A stretch of DNA of 64,000 nucleotides from JADKAV01 sp963732355 (GTDB lineage: Bacteria; Actinomycetota; Actinomycetes; S36-B12; UBA10799): positions 310,001 through 374,000 of the forward strand of contig CAVSZD010000006.1 of the NCBI GenBank assembly GCA_963732355.1, written 5' to 3'. Shown piece after piece: positions 1-8,491 of the stretch. A program made the translations under genes and the position numbers. Numbering within the stretch: position 1 is the stretch's first letter; each line of letters opens with the position of its first letter. Below the pieces are notes generated by a model. The model saw only the letters and a list, made by a program, of their open reading frames with translations. It had not been told where the DNA came from and made no database searches.

Positions 1-1
1 C

Positions 2-70
2 AAGAAGTTGAAGGGCAAGGACAGCATCAACGGTGTGTACGGAACTCAGAACACCCTGCCCTGCCAGTGA
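2..70 (+). CDS. C-terminal end of an unidentified protein (partial)
   Basis: Only the last 22 codons are inside the window. They read in frame to a TGA at 68-70 and end in the residues LPCQ, after a lysine-rich stretch. A strong hairpin follows 10 bases later, which fits a true gene end on this strand. There is too little protein to assign a family. Confidence 0.5.
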   Translation, partial: KKLKGKDSINGVYGTQNTLPCQ

Positions 71-80
71 GGTTGTGACG

Positions 81-120
81 ACCGGCCCCGTCTCCCGCGC
101 TTCGCCGAGACGGGGCCGGT
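81..120 (+). terminator. Intrinsic-type hairpin after the partial gene
   Basis: A perfect 14-bp inverted repeat (81-94 with 107-120) encloses a 12-base loop. The stem is very GC-rich. It lies 10 bases past the stop at 70 and ahead of metK. The tail is only weakly T-rich, as is common in actinobacteria. Confidence 0.75.
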
Positions 121-148
121 TCGTTCGACCGGCCGTGAGAGCGCCCCG

Positions 149-178
149 TTGACTCAGCAGCGCGCGAGCAACTATTAC
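149..178 (+). promoter_or_regulatory. Likely sigma-70/SigA-type promoter for metK
   Basis: TTGACT at 149-154 is followed after 18 bases by TATTAC at 173-178 (or CTATTA at 172-177 with 17). It sits just beyond the upstream terminator and about 33 bases before the metK start, leaving room for the visible ribosome binding site. It contrasts with the leaderless arrangement of most other genes here. Confidence 0.5.
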
Positions 179-210
179 CGTTATGATCGAAGCCAACGAG
201 GGGTAGGTAC

Positions 211-1404
211 ATGTCAAAGCGCTTGTTCACGTCCGAATCCGTGACCGAGGGTCACCCGGACAAGATGGCCGACCAGATCTCCGACACCATTCTGGACGCG
301 ATGCTCAAGGACGATCCGGGCAGCCGGGTCGCCGTCGAGACCTTCCTGACCACGGGCTTGTGCCTGGTCGGTGGCGAGGTCACCACCTCCACCTGGGTCG
401 ACATCCCGGCCCTTGTCCGCGAGACCGTACTCGGGATCGGCTACGACTCCTCCGACAAGGGCTTCGATGGGGCCTCCTGCGGCGTGTCGATCGCGATTGG
501 CAAACAGTCCCCTGACATCGCCGCCGGCGTCGATGACGCGCTCGAGGAACGAGTGGGCGGCAGCGGTGACCCGCTTGACGCCCAGGGCGCCGGCGACCAG
601 GGCCTGATGTTCGGCTACGCCTGCGACGACACCCCCGAACTCATGCCACTACCCATCTCGCTGGCGCACAGGTTGTCGCAGCGCCTGGCGCAGGTACGCA
701 AGAACGGCACCCTGCCCTACCTTCGACCCGACGGCAAGACCCAGGTCACGATCGAGTACGACGCCGATCGGGCTGTTCGCCTCGACACCGTGGTGCTCAG
801 CACCCAGCACGCCCCCAGGATCGACCTTGACAACCTGCTCACCCCGGACATCCGCGAGCAGGTCGTCGACCCGGTGCTGGCCGAACTCGCGCTGGACACC
901 GAGGGATACCGCCTCCTGGTCAACCCCACGGGCATCTTCGAGGTCGGCGGTCCGCAGGGTGACGCGGGCCTGACCGGCCGCAAAATCATCGTTGACACGT
1001 ACGGCGGCATGGCCCGACACGGCGGCGGCGCCTTCTCCGGCAAGGACCCGTCCAAGGTCGACCGCTCGGCGGCCTACGCGATGCGCTGGGTGGCCAAGAA
1101 CGTGGTCGCGGCCGGTCTGGCCAAGCGCTGCGAGGTGCAGGTGGCCTATGCGATCGGCGTGTCGCACCCGGTGGGCCTGTTCGTGCAGACATTCGGTACC
1201 GGCACGGTGCCCGACCAGCAGATTCAGGATGCGGTCACCAGCGTCTTCGACCTGCGACCGGCTGCCTTGGTGGCTGAGCTTGACCTCCTGCGCCCGATCT
1301 ACGCGCAGACCGCTGCATACGGGCACTTCGGCCGGGAACTGCCCGACTTCACCTGGGAGAGCACCCACCGCGCCGAGGCTCTTGCCGCTGCGGTCAAGGG
1401 CTGA
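211..1404 (+). CDS. metK: S-adenosylmethionine synthetase
   Basis: This enzyme makes S-adenosylmethionine from ATP and methionine in the cytoplasm. At 397 aa it is full length for MetK. The ATP-binding GHPDK motif is at residues 14-18, the GAGDQG motif near 126-131, and the phosphate-binding loop GGGAFSGKD at 271-279. The ATG is preceded by GAGGGGTAGG at a usable distance and by a recognisable promoter. No SAM-responsive riboswitch structure was seen in the 90-base leader. The gene stands alone, with a 68-bp palindromic repeat beyond its stop. Assignment is certain from motifs and length. Confidence 0.98.
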   Translation: MSKRLFTSESVTEGHPDKMADQISDTILDAMLKDDPGSRVAVETFLTTGLCLVGGEVTTSTWVDIPALVRETVLGIGYDSSDKGFDGASCGVSIAIGKQSPDIAAGVDDALEERVGGSGDPLDAQGAGDQGLMFGYACDDTPELMPLPISLAHRLSQRLAQVRKNGTLPYLRPDGKTQVTIEYDADRAVRLDTVVLSTQHAPRIDLDNLLTPDIREQVVDPVLAELALDTEGYRLLVNPTGIFEVGGPQGDAGLTGRKIIVDTYGGMARHGGGAFSGKDPSKVDRSAAYAMRWVAKNVVAAGLAKRCEVQVAYAIGVSHPVGLFVQTFGTGTVPDQQIQDAVTSVFDLRPAALVAELDLLRPIYAQTAAYGHFGRELPDFTWESTHRAEALAAAVKG

Positions 1405-1462
1405 GCCAGGGCGGCCGAACCCTCGCGTGGTCGTGGCTGCTGGCCGCTGCTGGCCGCTCCTG

Positions 1463-1530
1463 GTTAGAGGTTGTGCTGTTGGTTAGCGAATCCACGCGTT
1501 GTTTCTCTAACGAACAGCACAACCTCTAAC
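1463..1530 (+). repeat. 68-bp palindromic element, copy 1
   Basis: Left arm starts GTTAGAGGTTGTGCTGTTGG and the right arm ends AGCACAACCTCTAAC. The arms pair over about 25 bp with single mismatches around a central ACGCGT. It lies in the convergent gap between metK and the small gene at 1572. Flanks TG and CA extend the palindrome by two bases each side. It belongs to a seven-member family in this window. Confidence 0.93.
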
Positions 1531-1571
1531 CAACCGGGCCGAGCCGACAACCAACCGGTCGAGCCGGCGGG

Positions 1572-2003
1572 TCAGCCGCCCAAACCGGCCGCGTCCCGCA
1601 AGGCCTCTTCGAACCCCTCGAGATCCGCGACTGTCAGGGTGAGACCGGGGTGCAGGATGATTCCTGAGGGATCCAGGATCTTCACCGGCTCCCGGAATTC
1701 CACGCAGATCCCCCCGACTGTCGTCGTACCGAACGTGGCTCCCCGGTCAGCGAACGAACCGCGCGCGCCGATGGCCTTGACGGCCGAAAAGGGACCCGTT
1801 CGAGACACGCACCGGATATTCTTCACAGAGGTTCGGCAACGCCAGGGCCCGAAACGCGCGTCGAGGGTCTTCTGGCTAAGGTCCACCTTCGCGGTCAACG
1901 GAGTAACCCCAATAGCGGCCAGCGCTGGGAGATACTTCTTCTCGAAGGCGAATTCGAATCGCACTGTCCAACCGTACGCCCCCGACATACGCGAGGTGAA
2001 CAC
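1572..2003 (-). CDS. Conserved actinobacterial protein of unknown function
   Basis: A 143-aa protein with no clear signal peptide or membrane segment. From memory it resembles a conserved actinobacterial family with the pattern GPWR, then KAIGARGSFADRG, a stretch ending CVEFREPV, and a C-terminal HPGLTLTVADLEGF. That pattern and the lack of a better reading frame support coding. The start is uncertain: GTG at 2003 lies only two bases from the divergent regulator start at 2006, and an ATG at 1988 (residue 6) is a good alternative. Function is unknown. The head-to-head layout suggests shared control with the ROK-type gene. Confidence 0.72.
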   Translation of the reverse strand: MFTSRMSGAYGWTVRFEFAFEKKYLPALAAIGVTPLTAKVDLSQKTLDARFGPWRCRTSVKNIRCVSRTGPFSAVKAIGARGSFADRGATFGTTTVGGICVEFREPVKILDPSGIILHPGLTLTVADLEGFEEALRDAAGLGG

Positions 2004-2005
2004 AA

Positions 2006-3076
2006 ATGGAGTTGCAGGGCCACCCCTCGCTTCTCCGTACCGACTCGCCCGCGGATCCTCAGGACGCCCGTCGCAACAATCGCGACCGCCTGCTTCGAAG
2101 CATCATCACCCGGGGACCGGCCACCCGCGCGGAGTTGTCGCGGCGCACCGGGCTGAGCCGACCAACCATCTCGGTGATCGCCAACGAACTGCTCACCACT
2201 GGTCTGCTGAGCGAAGGCGAGCGGGTCTACAGCGGCGGCGCCCCCGGGACGCTGCTGCAACTCGCCAAGGACACAGGGGTGACGATCGTCGCGGACGTGC
2301 GCGACCCGGCCCGGTTGCGGATGGCGACGGTCCCTGCCAGCGGCGAGATCGCCACCATGGCGTCCGCGAGCGTCCAAGCTGGCCCGGAGGTGCTCGCGGA
2401 GATCCTGGCGTTCGCCGGACGCGTCGAGCCCACGTCACTGCTCGGTGTGGCGTTGGCCGTGGATGGATGGGTGTCCGCAGACGGACAGTGGCGCTGCAGC
2501 CCCAACCATGGGCTCGGCGGCGATCTGATCGACCAGTTGCGAAAGAAGTTGCGCCTACCGGTCTTCACGTTGACTGCTGCTGAAGCCATCGCCGTCGCGG
2601 ATCTTCGGGACAGTCCCACCGACCTGATCGCGCAGGCCAGTGTCGTCTTCGGCGACCAGCTCGACATGGTTATCAGCGTGGGTGGCCGGATCTGGCCGGG
2701 GAACCGCCGGCCTTCGGGGGACATCGCGCACCTTCTGGTGGGCGGTAGCGGGCCCACCTGCACGGTCTGCGGCCGCACCTGTGTTCAAGCCCGGGTGCTC
2801 GAGTTGCACACCGCCCCATCGGCGCGCATCCGCAATCACTCGGCCAAGGCTTTGGCAACTGTCCTGGCCCCGCTGATCGCCGGTATCGAGATCGAGGAGA
2901 TCGTGCTCGCGTGCTTGCCCGCTGATGTGGCTGAGCCGATGGCAAGCGCCCTGCACGAGGAGCTGGCAAAGCACCTCATGGCGTACATGATTCCAACGGT
3001 GCGCGCGTCCGCGCGGAACGACGACGGCGTCATGCAAGGCTCCGCGGCGATGATGCTCTACCGACGGTTGGGCTGA
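2006..3076 (+). CDS. ROK-family-like transcriptional regulator with winged helix
   Basis: A 356-aa protein with an N-terminal winged helix (about residues 24-70, containing a TRAELSRRTGLSRPTIS recognition segment), followed by a domain laid out like ROK repressors such as NagC/Mlc. The glycine-rich ATP-binding loops of sugar kinases are poorly preserved. A CTVCGRTC segment near residues 252-259 sits where ROK proteins usually have a zinc-binding CGxxGC motif, so it probably regulates and does not phosphorylate sugar. AGGTGA lies 6-8 bases before the ATG. It is divergent from the 143-aa gene. The inducer is unknown, and no sugar operon is adjacent. Confidence 0.8.
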   Translation: MELQGHPSLLRTDSPADPQDARRNNRDRLLRSIITRGPATRAELSRRTGLSRPTISVIANELLTTGLLSEGERVYSGGAPGTLLQLAKDTGVTIVADVRDPARLRMATVPASGEIATMASASVQAGPEVLAEILAFAGRVEPTSLLGVALAVDGWVSADGQWRCSPNHGLGGDLIDQLRKKLRLPVFTLTAAEAIAVADLRDSPTDLIAQASVVFGDQLDMVISVGGRIWPGNRRPSGDIAHLLVGGSGPTCTVCGRTCVQARVLELHTAPSARIRNHSAKALATVLAPLIAGIEIEEIVLACLPADVAEPMASALHEELAKHLMAYMIPTVRASARNDDGVMQGSAAMMLYRRLG

Positions 3077-3078
3077 GC

Positions 3079-4503
3079 TCACCAGGACGCGTGCAGCGGA
3101 CGCCCTTCGGCATACCCTGCAGCCGACTGGATTCCGACGGCCGCGTTCTCAGCGAACTCCTCGACACTTGCCGCACCGGCATAGGTGAAGGCACTTCGTA
3201 CCCCGCTGACGATCTCGTCGATGAGGCTCTCCACACCGGGGCTGCCGGGATCCAGATACATACGCGAACTGGAGATACCCTCCTCGAACAGCGCCTTCCG
3301 AGCCCGGTCGAACGCTGAGTCACCGGCCGTTCGGCTGCCCACAGCGCGCGCCGAGGCCATACCGAAGGACTCCTTGTACGGTCGCCCCTCAGGGGAGATC
3401 TGGACATCCCCGGGTGACTCATGAGTGCCTGCGAACCACGACCCGATCATCACCGCGCTGGCCCCTGCAGCAAGCGCCAGTGCAACATCGCGAGGATGCC
3501 GGATGCCGCCGTCGGCCCAGATGTGCTTGCCCAGAGCACGGGCGGCCTGGGCACAATCGAGCACCGCCGAGAACTGCGGTCTGCCCACTCCGGTGCGCAT
3601 CCTCGTCGTGCACATCGCCCCGGGACCCACCCCGACCTTGACGATGTCTGCGCCCGCCTCGATCAATTCCTCCGTACCCCTCGCTGTCACCACGTTGCCG
3701 GCCACCACTGGGACCGGCTGCGGCCCGATCGCAGCGAGCGCCTCGAGCATCTTCACTTGATGTCCGTGTGCGGTATCCACGACGAGCACATCGATCCCGG
3801 CAGCCACCAACGTCTTGGCGCGCAAGCCGACGTCGCCGTTGATGCCCACGGCCGCACCGATCAGCAACCTCCCGCCAGTGTCCACGGCCGGCCGGTACAA
3901 GGTGGAGCGCAGCGCCCCCTGCCGGGTCATGATGCCCACGAGGCGCCCGTCGTCACTGACCACCGGGGCGAAACGCCGGTTCTCGGCGTGCAGACGGTCG
4001 AACGCTTCGCGCGGCGACACGGTGTCGGGCAGTACGAACAGGTCGGTGCTCATCACCTGGTGAACCTGTGCAAATCGGTCGGCCTGCTGGCAGTCGCCCT
4101 CGGTCACCACACCGATCGGAACGCCGTCCTGCGTCACGATGGCTGCGTCGTGACTGCGCTTGGGGATCACGGCCAATGCCATGCCCGTCGTCTCCGTGGG
4201 GATGAGTGTCGCCGGGGTCTCGAACACCAGATGGCGCTGTTTGACCCAACTCACCACCTCTGCAACCACGTCGGTGGGGATGTCCTGCGGAATCACCGCC
4301 AAACCGCCCCGGCGCGCGATCGTCTCGGCCATGCGCCGTCCCGAGACCGCAGTCATGTTCGCGGCCACCACGGGGATGGTGAGCCCGGTCGCATCGGGGG
4401 TGGTGAGGTCGACGTCGTGACGTGATGACAGAGTCGATCGGTTAGGCACCAGGAAGACGTCGTCGTAGGTCAAGTCATAGGCAGGCTTGTTGAGCAGTCG
4501 CAC
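3079..4503 (-). CDS. guaB1: GuaB1-type IMP dehydrogenase family protein (probable GMP reductase)
   Basis: A 474-aa IMPDH/GMPR-family TIM barrel with a CBS-pair insert (about residues 95-205). The catalytic loop GPGAMCTTR places the nucleophilic cysteine near residue 298. This is the GuaB1 branch found widely in actinobacteria. The mycobacterial member has been reported to act as a GMP reductase and not as an IMP dehydrogenase, so purine salvage is the likely role. The GTG start at 4503 is chosen because it gives the usual NKPAYDLTYDDVFLVP N-terminus and has TACCGT 7 bases upstream. Reading further back would run into the divergent methyltransferase. Confidence 0.9.
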   Translation of the reverse strand: MRLLNKPAYDLTYDDVFLVPNRSTLSSRHDVDLTTPDATGLTIPVVAANMTAVSGRRMAETIARRGGLAVIPQDIPTDVVAEVVSWVKQRHLVFETPATLIPTETTGMALAVIPKRSHDAAIVTQDGVPIGVVTEGDCQQADRFAQVHQVMSTDLFVLPDTVSPREAFDRLHAENRRFAPVVSDDGRLVGIMTRQGALRSTLYRPAVDTGGRLLIGAAVGINGDVGLRAKTLVAAGIDVLVVDTAHGHQVKMLEALAAIGPQPVPVVAGNVVTARGTEELIEAGADIVKVGVGPGAMCTTRMRTGVGRPQFSAVLDCAQAARALGKHIWADGGIRHPRDVALALAAGASAVMIGSWFAGTHESPGDVQISPEGRPYKESFGMASARAVGSRTAGDSAFDRARKALFEEGISSSRMYLDPGSPGVESLIDEIVSGVRSAFTYAGAASVEEFAENAAVGIQSAAGYAEGRPLHASW

Positions 4504-4510
4504 GCCCTCG

Positions 4511-4516
4511 ACGGTA
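4511..4516 (-). promoter_or_regulatory. Leaderless -10 hexamer for guaB1
   Basis: TACCGT on the minus strand ends 7 bases before the GTG start at 4503, the spacing expected if transcription starts at the start codon. Confidence 0.5.
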
Positions 4517-4532
4517 CGCGCATATGCCCACC

Positions 4533-4538
4533 TACGCT
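4533..4538 (+). promoter_or_regulatory. Leaderless -10 hexamer for the methyltransferase
   Basis: TACGCT ends 7 bases before the ATG at 4546. The two divergent -10 elements share a 42-base gap with guaB1. Confidence 0.5.
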
Positions 4539-4545
4539 TGGACGT

Positions 4546-5169
4546 ATGCCAGGTCACGACCACCCGATCTTCAGTCAGATCTACCGAGTACTTGCCCGCG
4601 CCGAGGACTCCGGAGCCATCGGCAAGGCACGCACCGAGGTGTCCCAAGCACTGCACGGTCGCCTGCTCATCGTGGGGCTCGGTCCTGCCGAGGACCTGCA
4701 CCACCTGCCGGCAACGGTCACCGAGGTCGTTGCTGTGGAACCGAGCGCTCCGATGCGACGCGCGGCGGCCCAGGCCATCGCCAAATCCGGCATGCAGGTC
4801 GAACTGCTAGACGCAGTCGGCGAGGACCTGCCACTGCCCGACTCCAGCGTGGACGCCGTACTGTTCGCCTACGTCCTGTGCAGTGTGGACGACCCCGAGC
4901 GGGTGGTCGCGGAGGCCATGAGGGTTCTGCGGCCCGGCGGAACGATCGCGATCCTCGAGCATGTCGTCGCCGAAGACGGCAGTTGGATGCGGCGCGCGCA
5001 GCGGTTGCTGTCACCGGCTTGGCCGTGGCTGGCCGGAGGCTGCCGATGCGACCGCGACACCAGAGCCACCCTTGAGGCTGCGGGCCTGGACGTCAGCGGA
5101 TTGAGTTCGCCAGCGCTGACACCGGTGCCGCCGGTGGCCCCCGCTCTGGTCGGGACAATCACGGTTTGA
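4546..5169 (+). CDS. Class I SAM-dependent methyltransferase
   Basis: A 207-aa Rossmann-fold methyltransferase. Motif I is VGLGPAED (residues 43-50), the acidic strand-2 end is VVAVEPS near 65, PDSSVDAVLFAYVLCSV forms motif post-I/II near 100, and LRPGG is near 132. The fold resembles the UbiE/METTL7 group, but the substrate cannot be told. It is transcribed divergently from guaB1 and probably leaderless. The next gene is on the other strand and convergent, so this is a single-gene unit. Confidence 0.85.
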   Translation: MPGHDHPIFSQIYRVLARAEDSGAIGKARTEVSQALHGRLLIVGLGPAEDLHHLPATVTEVVAVEPSAPMRRAAAQAIAKSGMQVELLDAVGEDLPLPDSSVDAVLFAYVLCSVDDPERVVAEAMRVLRPGGTIAILEHVVAEDGSWMRRAQRLLSPAWPWLAGGCRCDRDTRATLEAAGLDVSGLSSPALTPVPPVAPALVGTITV

Positions 5170-5172
5170 GGT

Positions 5173-5922
5173 TCAGGGGCGCAGTCGCACCGACAGGCAG
5201 GTCACGCAACCCTCGAGCTTCTCGAACTCGCTGATGTCCACCGCCACGACCTCCAACCCGCGAGCCCGAAACAGGTCAGCGGTCGCCGGAGCCGAGGTCG
5301 CCATCAGCACGGTGGTGTCGTCCAGCACCACCACGTGCGAGCCGGGTTCCTCGGGCACCGCCATAAAGGTCTCGAACGCACCCACATCGTCGACCAGGGG
5401 TGGGTAGCCGATCACGGTGCCGTCCGGCAGCGCGGTCACCGCGCTCTTCAGGTGCAGCACCTTGCTGACCGGCACTGGCACCGCTTGCACCCCGAGCGCC
5501 TCCCCCAACGACCGGACAGCACCTGGCGTGGTTCGCCCCCCGACTCCCACGAGAAACCGGCCGCCGATCTTCAGCACGTCCCCGCCGTCGAGCGTCTCGG
5601 GCGCCTCGATCGCCACCACCGGAACACCCATTTGCGCCAACACCTGCTCCACCGCGTCGGTCTCGGAACGTCGCTGCGTCGCGCCTGGGCGAGCGATCAC
5701 CGCTGTCCCTTTCCACCACACGACCGTGTCCTCTACGAAGACGCTGTCCGGCGATTCCGGGGCTGCTGGGACCTCGACCGGTTCCCAGCCGAAGTCCGTC
5801 AATGCGCCGACGTACCCTTCCCACTGCGCCAGCGCGAGCTCGGCGTCGACCGGTTGGCGCTCGATGTGGGTGAGCAGACCCTGCGCGAGATTGGGACTGG
5901 GCCGGCGCACGAGGCACTTCAT
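5173..5922 (-). CDS. Dimethylarginine dimethylaminohydrolase-family hydrolase
   Basis: A 249-aa amidinotransferase-fold enzyme of the DDAH group, which hydrolyses methylated arginines to citrulline. Family signatures are FVEDT near residue 57, LDGGDVL near 107, LHLKSAVTALPDG carrying the expected catalytic histidine, and a C-terminal CVTCLSVR with the nucleophilic cysteine. The start is the ATG at 5922, because MKCLVRRPS is the normal DDAH N-terminus. It overlaps the upstream NTF2-like gene by ATGA, so the two are translationally coupled. An arginine-deiminase-like specificity is the alternative. Confidence 0.88.
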   Translation of the reverse strand: MKCLVRRPSPNLAQGLLTHIERQPVDAELALAQWEGYVGALTDFGWEPVEVPAAPESPDSVFVEDTVVWWKGTAVIARPGATQRRSETDAVEQVLAQMGVPVVAIEAPETLDGGDVLKIGGRFLVGVGGRTTPGAVRSLGEALGVQAVPVPVSKVLHLKSAVTALPDGTVIGYPPLVDDVGAFETFMAVPEEPGSHVVVLDDTTVLMATSAPATADLFRARGLEVVAVDISEFEKLEGCVTCLSVRLRP

Positions 5923-6305
5923 GTGAGTTGCTCCAGCAGTTCGGCCATCTTGACCTGAACCATGTTGATCGCCTTGAGCGGTCTGATCATCACTTTGAAA
6001 TCGGTGATCAGACCCTGGGAGTCCCACCGGATGAGGTCCACACCGTTGACGCTGACTTGGTCGATCTCCGTCTCGAACTCGAGCACCGCGTCGTTGCCGT
6101 CCACCACTTCCCGGACGTAGCGGAAGGACGGGTTCGCGATCACGTGCATGGCGCCGGTCAGGTACAAGGCCACCAGGTCCTTGCCCTGCTGGGAGCGGAA
6201 CAGGACTGGGGAGTGGAAGGTCGCATCCTCAGCGAGCACCTGATTGAGAAGAGCGGGATTGCGCGTGCGCACGACCTCGTGCCAGCGTTCCAGGGGGGTG
6301 TCCAT
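5919..6305 (-). CDS. NTF2/SnoaL-like small protein
   Basis: A 128-aa protein with the cone-shaped NTF2/SnoaL pattern: LAEDATFHSPVL near residue 25, a central AVLEFETEIDQVSVNGVD, and IRWDSQGLITDFKVM near the C-terminus. These folds act as small isomerases or ligand-binding proteins, and the substrate is unknown. It leads a two-gene operon with the DDAH-like hydrolase (4-base overlap). AATAGT lies 7 bases upstream of its ATG, suggesting a leaderless transcript. Confidence 0.82.
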   Translation of the reverse strand: MDTPLERWHEVVRTRNPALLNQVLAEDATFHSPVLFRSQQGKDLVALYLTGAMHVIANPSFRYVREVVDGNDAVLEFETEIDQVSVNGVDLIRWDSQGLITDFKVMIRPLKAINMVQVKMAELLEQLT

Positions 6306-6338
6306 GGTCGCGACTATTCTCTGTCGGCCTCTGCCGCG

Positions 6339-7427
6339 TCAAGCGCGCAGAAGCCGTTCGACAACCCGTTGTGTGGCTGACCCGTCCTCGTCGGGGCAGA
6401 ACCTCCTGCGCGCCTTCTCGACGGGGACAGGTGCCCCGGGCAAACCTTCGCGCAACCACCGCTGCAGGGTCTCCACAGAGGCGGTCCGCGGACCAGGCAG
6501 TTCCTCGTCGCTGAGGTAGACGCCGCGCGGATAAGCCACAGGGGTGAAGAACGCCACCTGCGACCCGGTCGCGAGGAAGTCGAACGCCACGCTGGAGTAG
6601 TCGGTGATCAGGACTTGGGTACGCGACAGCAACTCGTTGGTGGACAGTTCGGGCGGCGGCAGGAAACCCGCAAGGCGGGGGTGTTCGCAAGCGGCCCTGG
6701 CAAGTTTGCTGTGCACCCGCAGCGCAGGTCGCAGACCCTCAGGGACGGCCCGGGAGATCGCCTGCATCCTTTCGGCCACGTCGTCGAGATCATCGGCGGC
6801 ATCGGTGTAGGACTGCTCCTGCCAGGTCGGCGCGTAGAACACCAGATCGCGTTCGGGCTGTTCGCGGAACTGGACATCCACCCGGGGCGAGCCGAGTTCG
6901 GCGACGTTGGCCCCGCCGACACCGTAGGCCCCTTCGTACATCGTGTGCGTCATGTAGTGCCCGCTGGACAACACGATGTCGGCGCAACGCAGATTGGCCA
7001 CGGTGTTGGCGATGTTGCCGTAGGGACCGGCGACATCGCGGCCCATCCGTTTCAACGGGGTGCCGTGCCAGGTGTTCAAGTACACCTGGTCGTCGCGCTT
7101 GTCGAACAGGGGCGGGAAGGTCACGTTGTTGACCAGGAAGCGGCTGGTCGCCAGCGCCTTGAAGTAGGCCGAAGACCGGTACTTCACAGTGCTCACCCGG
7201 GGCTCGTCGATGGGTAGCGGCTGGCGCAGGGCCCAGACCAGGGGCAGTTCGGTGTGAGCCAGCAGGTACTCGGCGATGGCTGCTGGATTGTCATTGCGCG
7301 CTGTGCCCTCGTAGGACTCGAGCAGGACCACGTCCTTGAGAGGCATCCGCCGCCAGCGTGCATAGACCCGCTGGGCCGCCACCTTGGCCACACTGCGCAC
7401 ACCGCTCACGCCCGAAAGGCTACCCAT
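6339..7427 (-). CDS. CDP-glycerol:glycerophosphotransferase-family protein
   Basis: A 362-aa TagB/TagF-type transferase, which builds polyol-phosphate cell-wall polymers such as teichoic acids from CDP-activated donors. The hallmark YLNTWHGTPLKRMG is near residue 115 and LITDYSSVAFDFL is near 277. ATG 7427 is the start compatible with the divergent neighbour. A second ATG at MPLKDVVLLES is about 27 codons further in. The divergent GT4 gene starts only 11 bases away, which suggests co-regulated cell-surface glycan synthesis. Whether it polymerises or primes cannot be told. Confidence 0.87.
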   Translation of the reverse strand: MGSLSGVSGVRSVAKVAAQRVYARWRRMPLKDVVLLESYEGTARNDNPAAIAEYLLAHTELPLVWALRQPLPIDEPRVSTVKYRSSAYFKALATSRFLVNNVTFPPLFDKRDDQVYLNTWHGTPLKRMGRDVAGPYGNIANTVANLRCADIVLSSGHYMTHTMYEGAYGVGGANVAELGSPRVDVQFREQPERDLVFYAPTWQEQSYTDAADDLDDVAERMQAISRAVPEGLRPALRVHSKLARAACEHPRLAGFLPPPELSTNELLSRTQVLITDYSSVAFDFLATGSQVAFFTPVAYPRGVYLSDEELPGPRTASVETLQRWLREGLPGAPVPVEKARRRFCPDEDGSATQRVVERLLRA

Positions 7428-7432
7428 AGGCT
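7427..7432 (+). promoter_or_regulatory. Leaderless -10 hexamer for the GT4 gene
   Basis: TAGGCT ends 6 bases before the GTG at 7439 and touches the first base of the divergent gene's ATG, so the promoter overlaps the start of the opposite gene. Confidence 0.5.
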
Positions 7433-7438
7433 GAGGCG

Positions 7439-8491
7439 GTGAGGGTTCTGCATCTGATCTCGAGCAGTGGTGTCTACGGTGCCGAGAAAATGGTCGCCGG
7501 TTTGTGCGCCGCCCTTCCTGCCTTCGACGTGGCGCCCACACTGGAGGTCTTCGAGAACGCCCACGCCCCGAACCTGGACGTGGCCGAGTACGCGGCACGG
7601 ATGGGCGTGGACGTGCGCCTGCTGCCGTGCGGCGGACGTTTCGACCCGGCTGCCGTGCGCCGCCTGCGCTCGGACATCCGGCTTGTGGGCGCCGACATCG
7701 TGCACGCCCACGGGTTCAAGGCCAACCTCTATGGCTTCGTGGCGACACGCGGCAGCAAGGTGCGTTTCGTGGCCACCAACCACCGCTTCGACACCGGTCC
7801 GCAGAATCGCTTCGACCGCCCGGTTCTGCGCAGGGCAGATGCTGTGTACGCGGTGTCTGACGAGGCTCGGGACAGCTTGCGCACCGAATACGGCATCGCC
7901 CACGCTCTGACCATCCCGAACGGTGTCGAACCTGGCGACTACGCCGGGGTTGCGGCTGCGCTGGACCTGCCGCGACCCCTGGTGGGGATGGTCGCCCGCC
8001 TGGCACCCGAGAAGGCGCCCGGGGACTTCCTGACCCTCGCGGCGGCCATCGGACCCGGTACCACCTTCGTGCTGGTGGGTGACGGTCCGTTGCGCGACGA
8101 GCTCGCGCAGCAAGCCGGCGCCAATGTGGTCTTCGCCGGCTTCCGCGAAGACATGCCCGGGGTCTACGCGAGCCTCGACATCCTCGTGCAGCCCTCCTAC
8201 CGGGAAGGCATGCCGATGACCATCCTCGAGGCCATGGCCTCGGGTGTGCCCGTGGTGGCCACGCGCGTCGGGGCCGCCGCAGACGTCATCGACGACGGTG
8301 TGACGGGCAGACTGGTCGAGGCCGGGGACGTGGTGGCCATGACCGATGCAGTACGAGAGCTACTCGGCGATCAAGGGCGTCGTGCGGCGATTGGGGCCGC
8401 GGCCCGGGCGGCCGTGGACGAGCAGTTCACGATGCGGGTCATGGCCGGCAGATACGCCCAACAGTATGAACGCTTGTTGCAGGTGACCTAG
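7439..8491 (+). CDS. GT4-family glycosyltransferase
   Basis: A 350-aa GT-B glycosyltransferase. The N-terminal MRVLHLISSSGVYGAEKMV contains the glycine-rich donor loop, and the C-terminal domain has YREGMPMTILEAMASGVPVV, the E-x7-E motif typical of GT4 retaining enzymes. The acceptor and sugar are unknown. Pairing with a glycerophosphotransferase in a head-to-head unit with an 11-base gap suggests a role in capsule or wall polymer synthesis. Its stop overlaps the stop of the convergent 49-aa gene by two bases. Confidence 0.9.
   Translation: MRVLHLISSSGVYGAEKMVAGLCAALPAFDVAPTLEVFENAHAPNLDVAEYAARMGVDVRLLPCGGRFDPAAVRRLRSDIRLVGADIVHAHGFKANLYGFVATRGSKVRFVATNHRFDTGPQNRFDRPVLRRADAVYAVSDEARDSLRTEYGIAHALTIPNGVEPGDYAGVAAALDLPRPLVGMVARLAPEKAPGDFLTLAAAIGPGTTFVLVGDGPLRDELAQQAGANVVFAGFREDMPGVYASLDILVQPSYREGMPMTILEAMASGVPVVATRVGAAADVIDDGVTGRLVEAGDVVAMTDAVRELLGDQGRRAAIGAAARAAVDEQFTMRVMAGRYAQQYERLLQVT

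Noticed and set aside
121..210. SAM riboswitch upstream of metK
   Set aside because: The leader is under 40 bases after the promoter and shows no conserved junction structure.
4504..4704. N-terminal extension of guaB1 to 4704
   Set aside because: It would overlap the divergent methyltransferase and adds non-family sequence. GTG 4503 gives the standard N-terminus.
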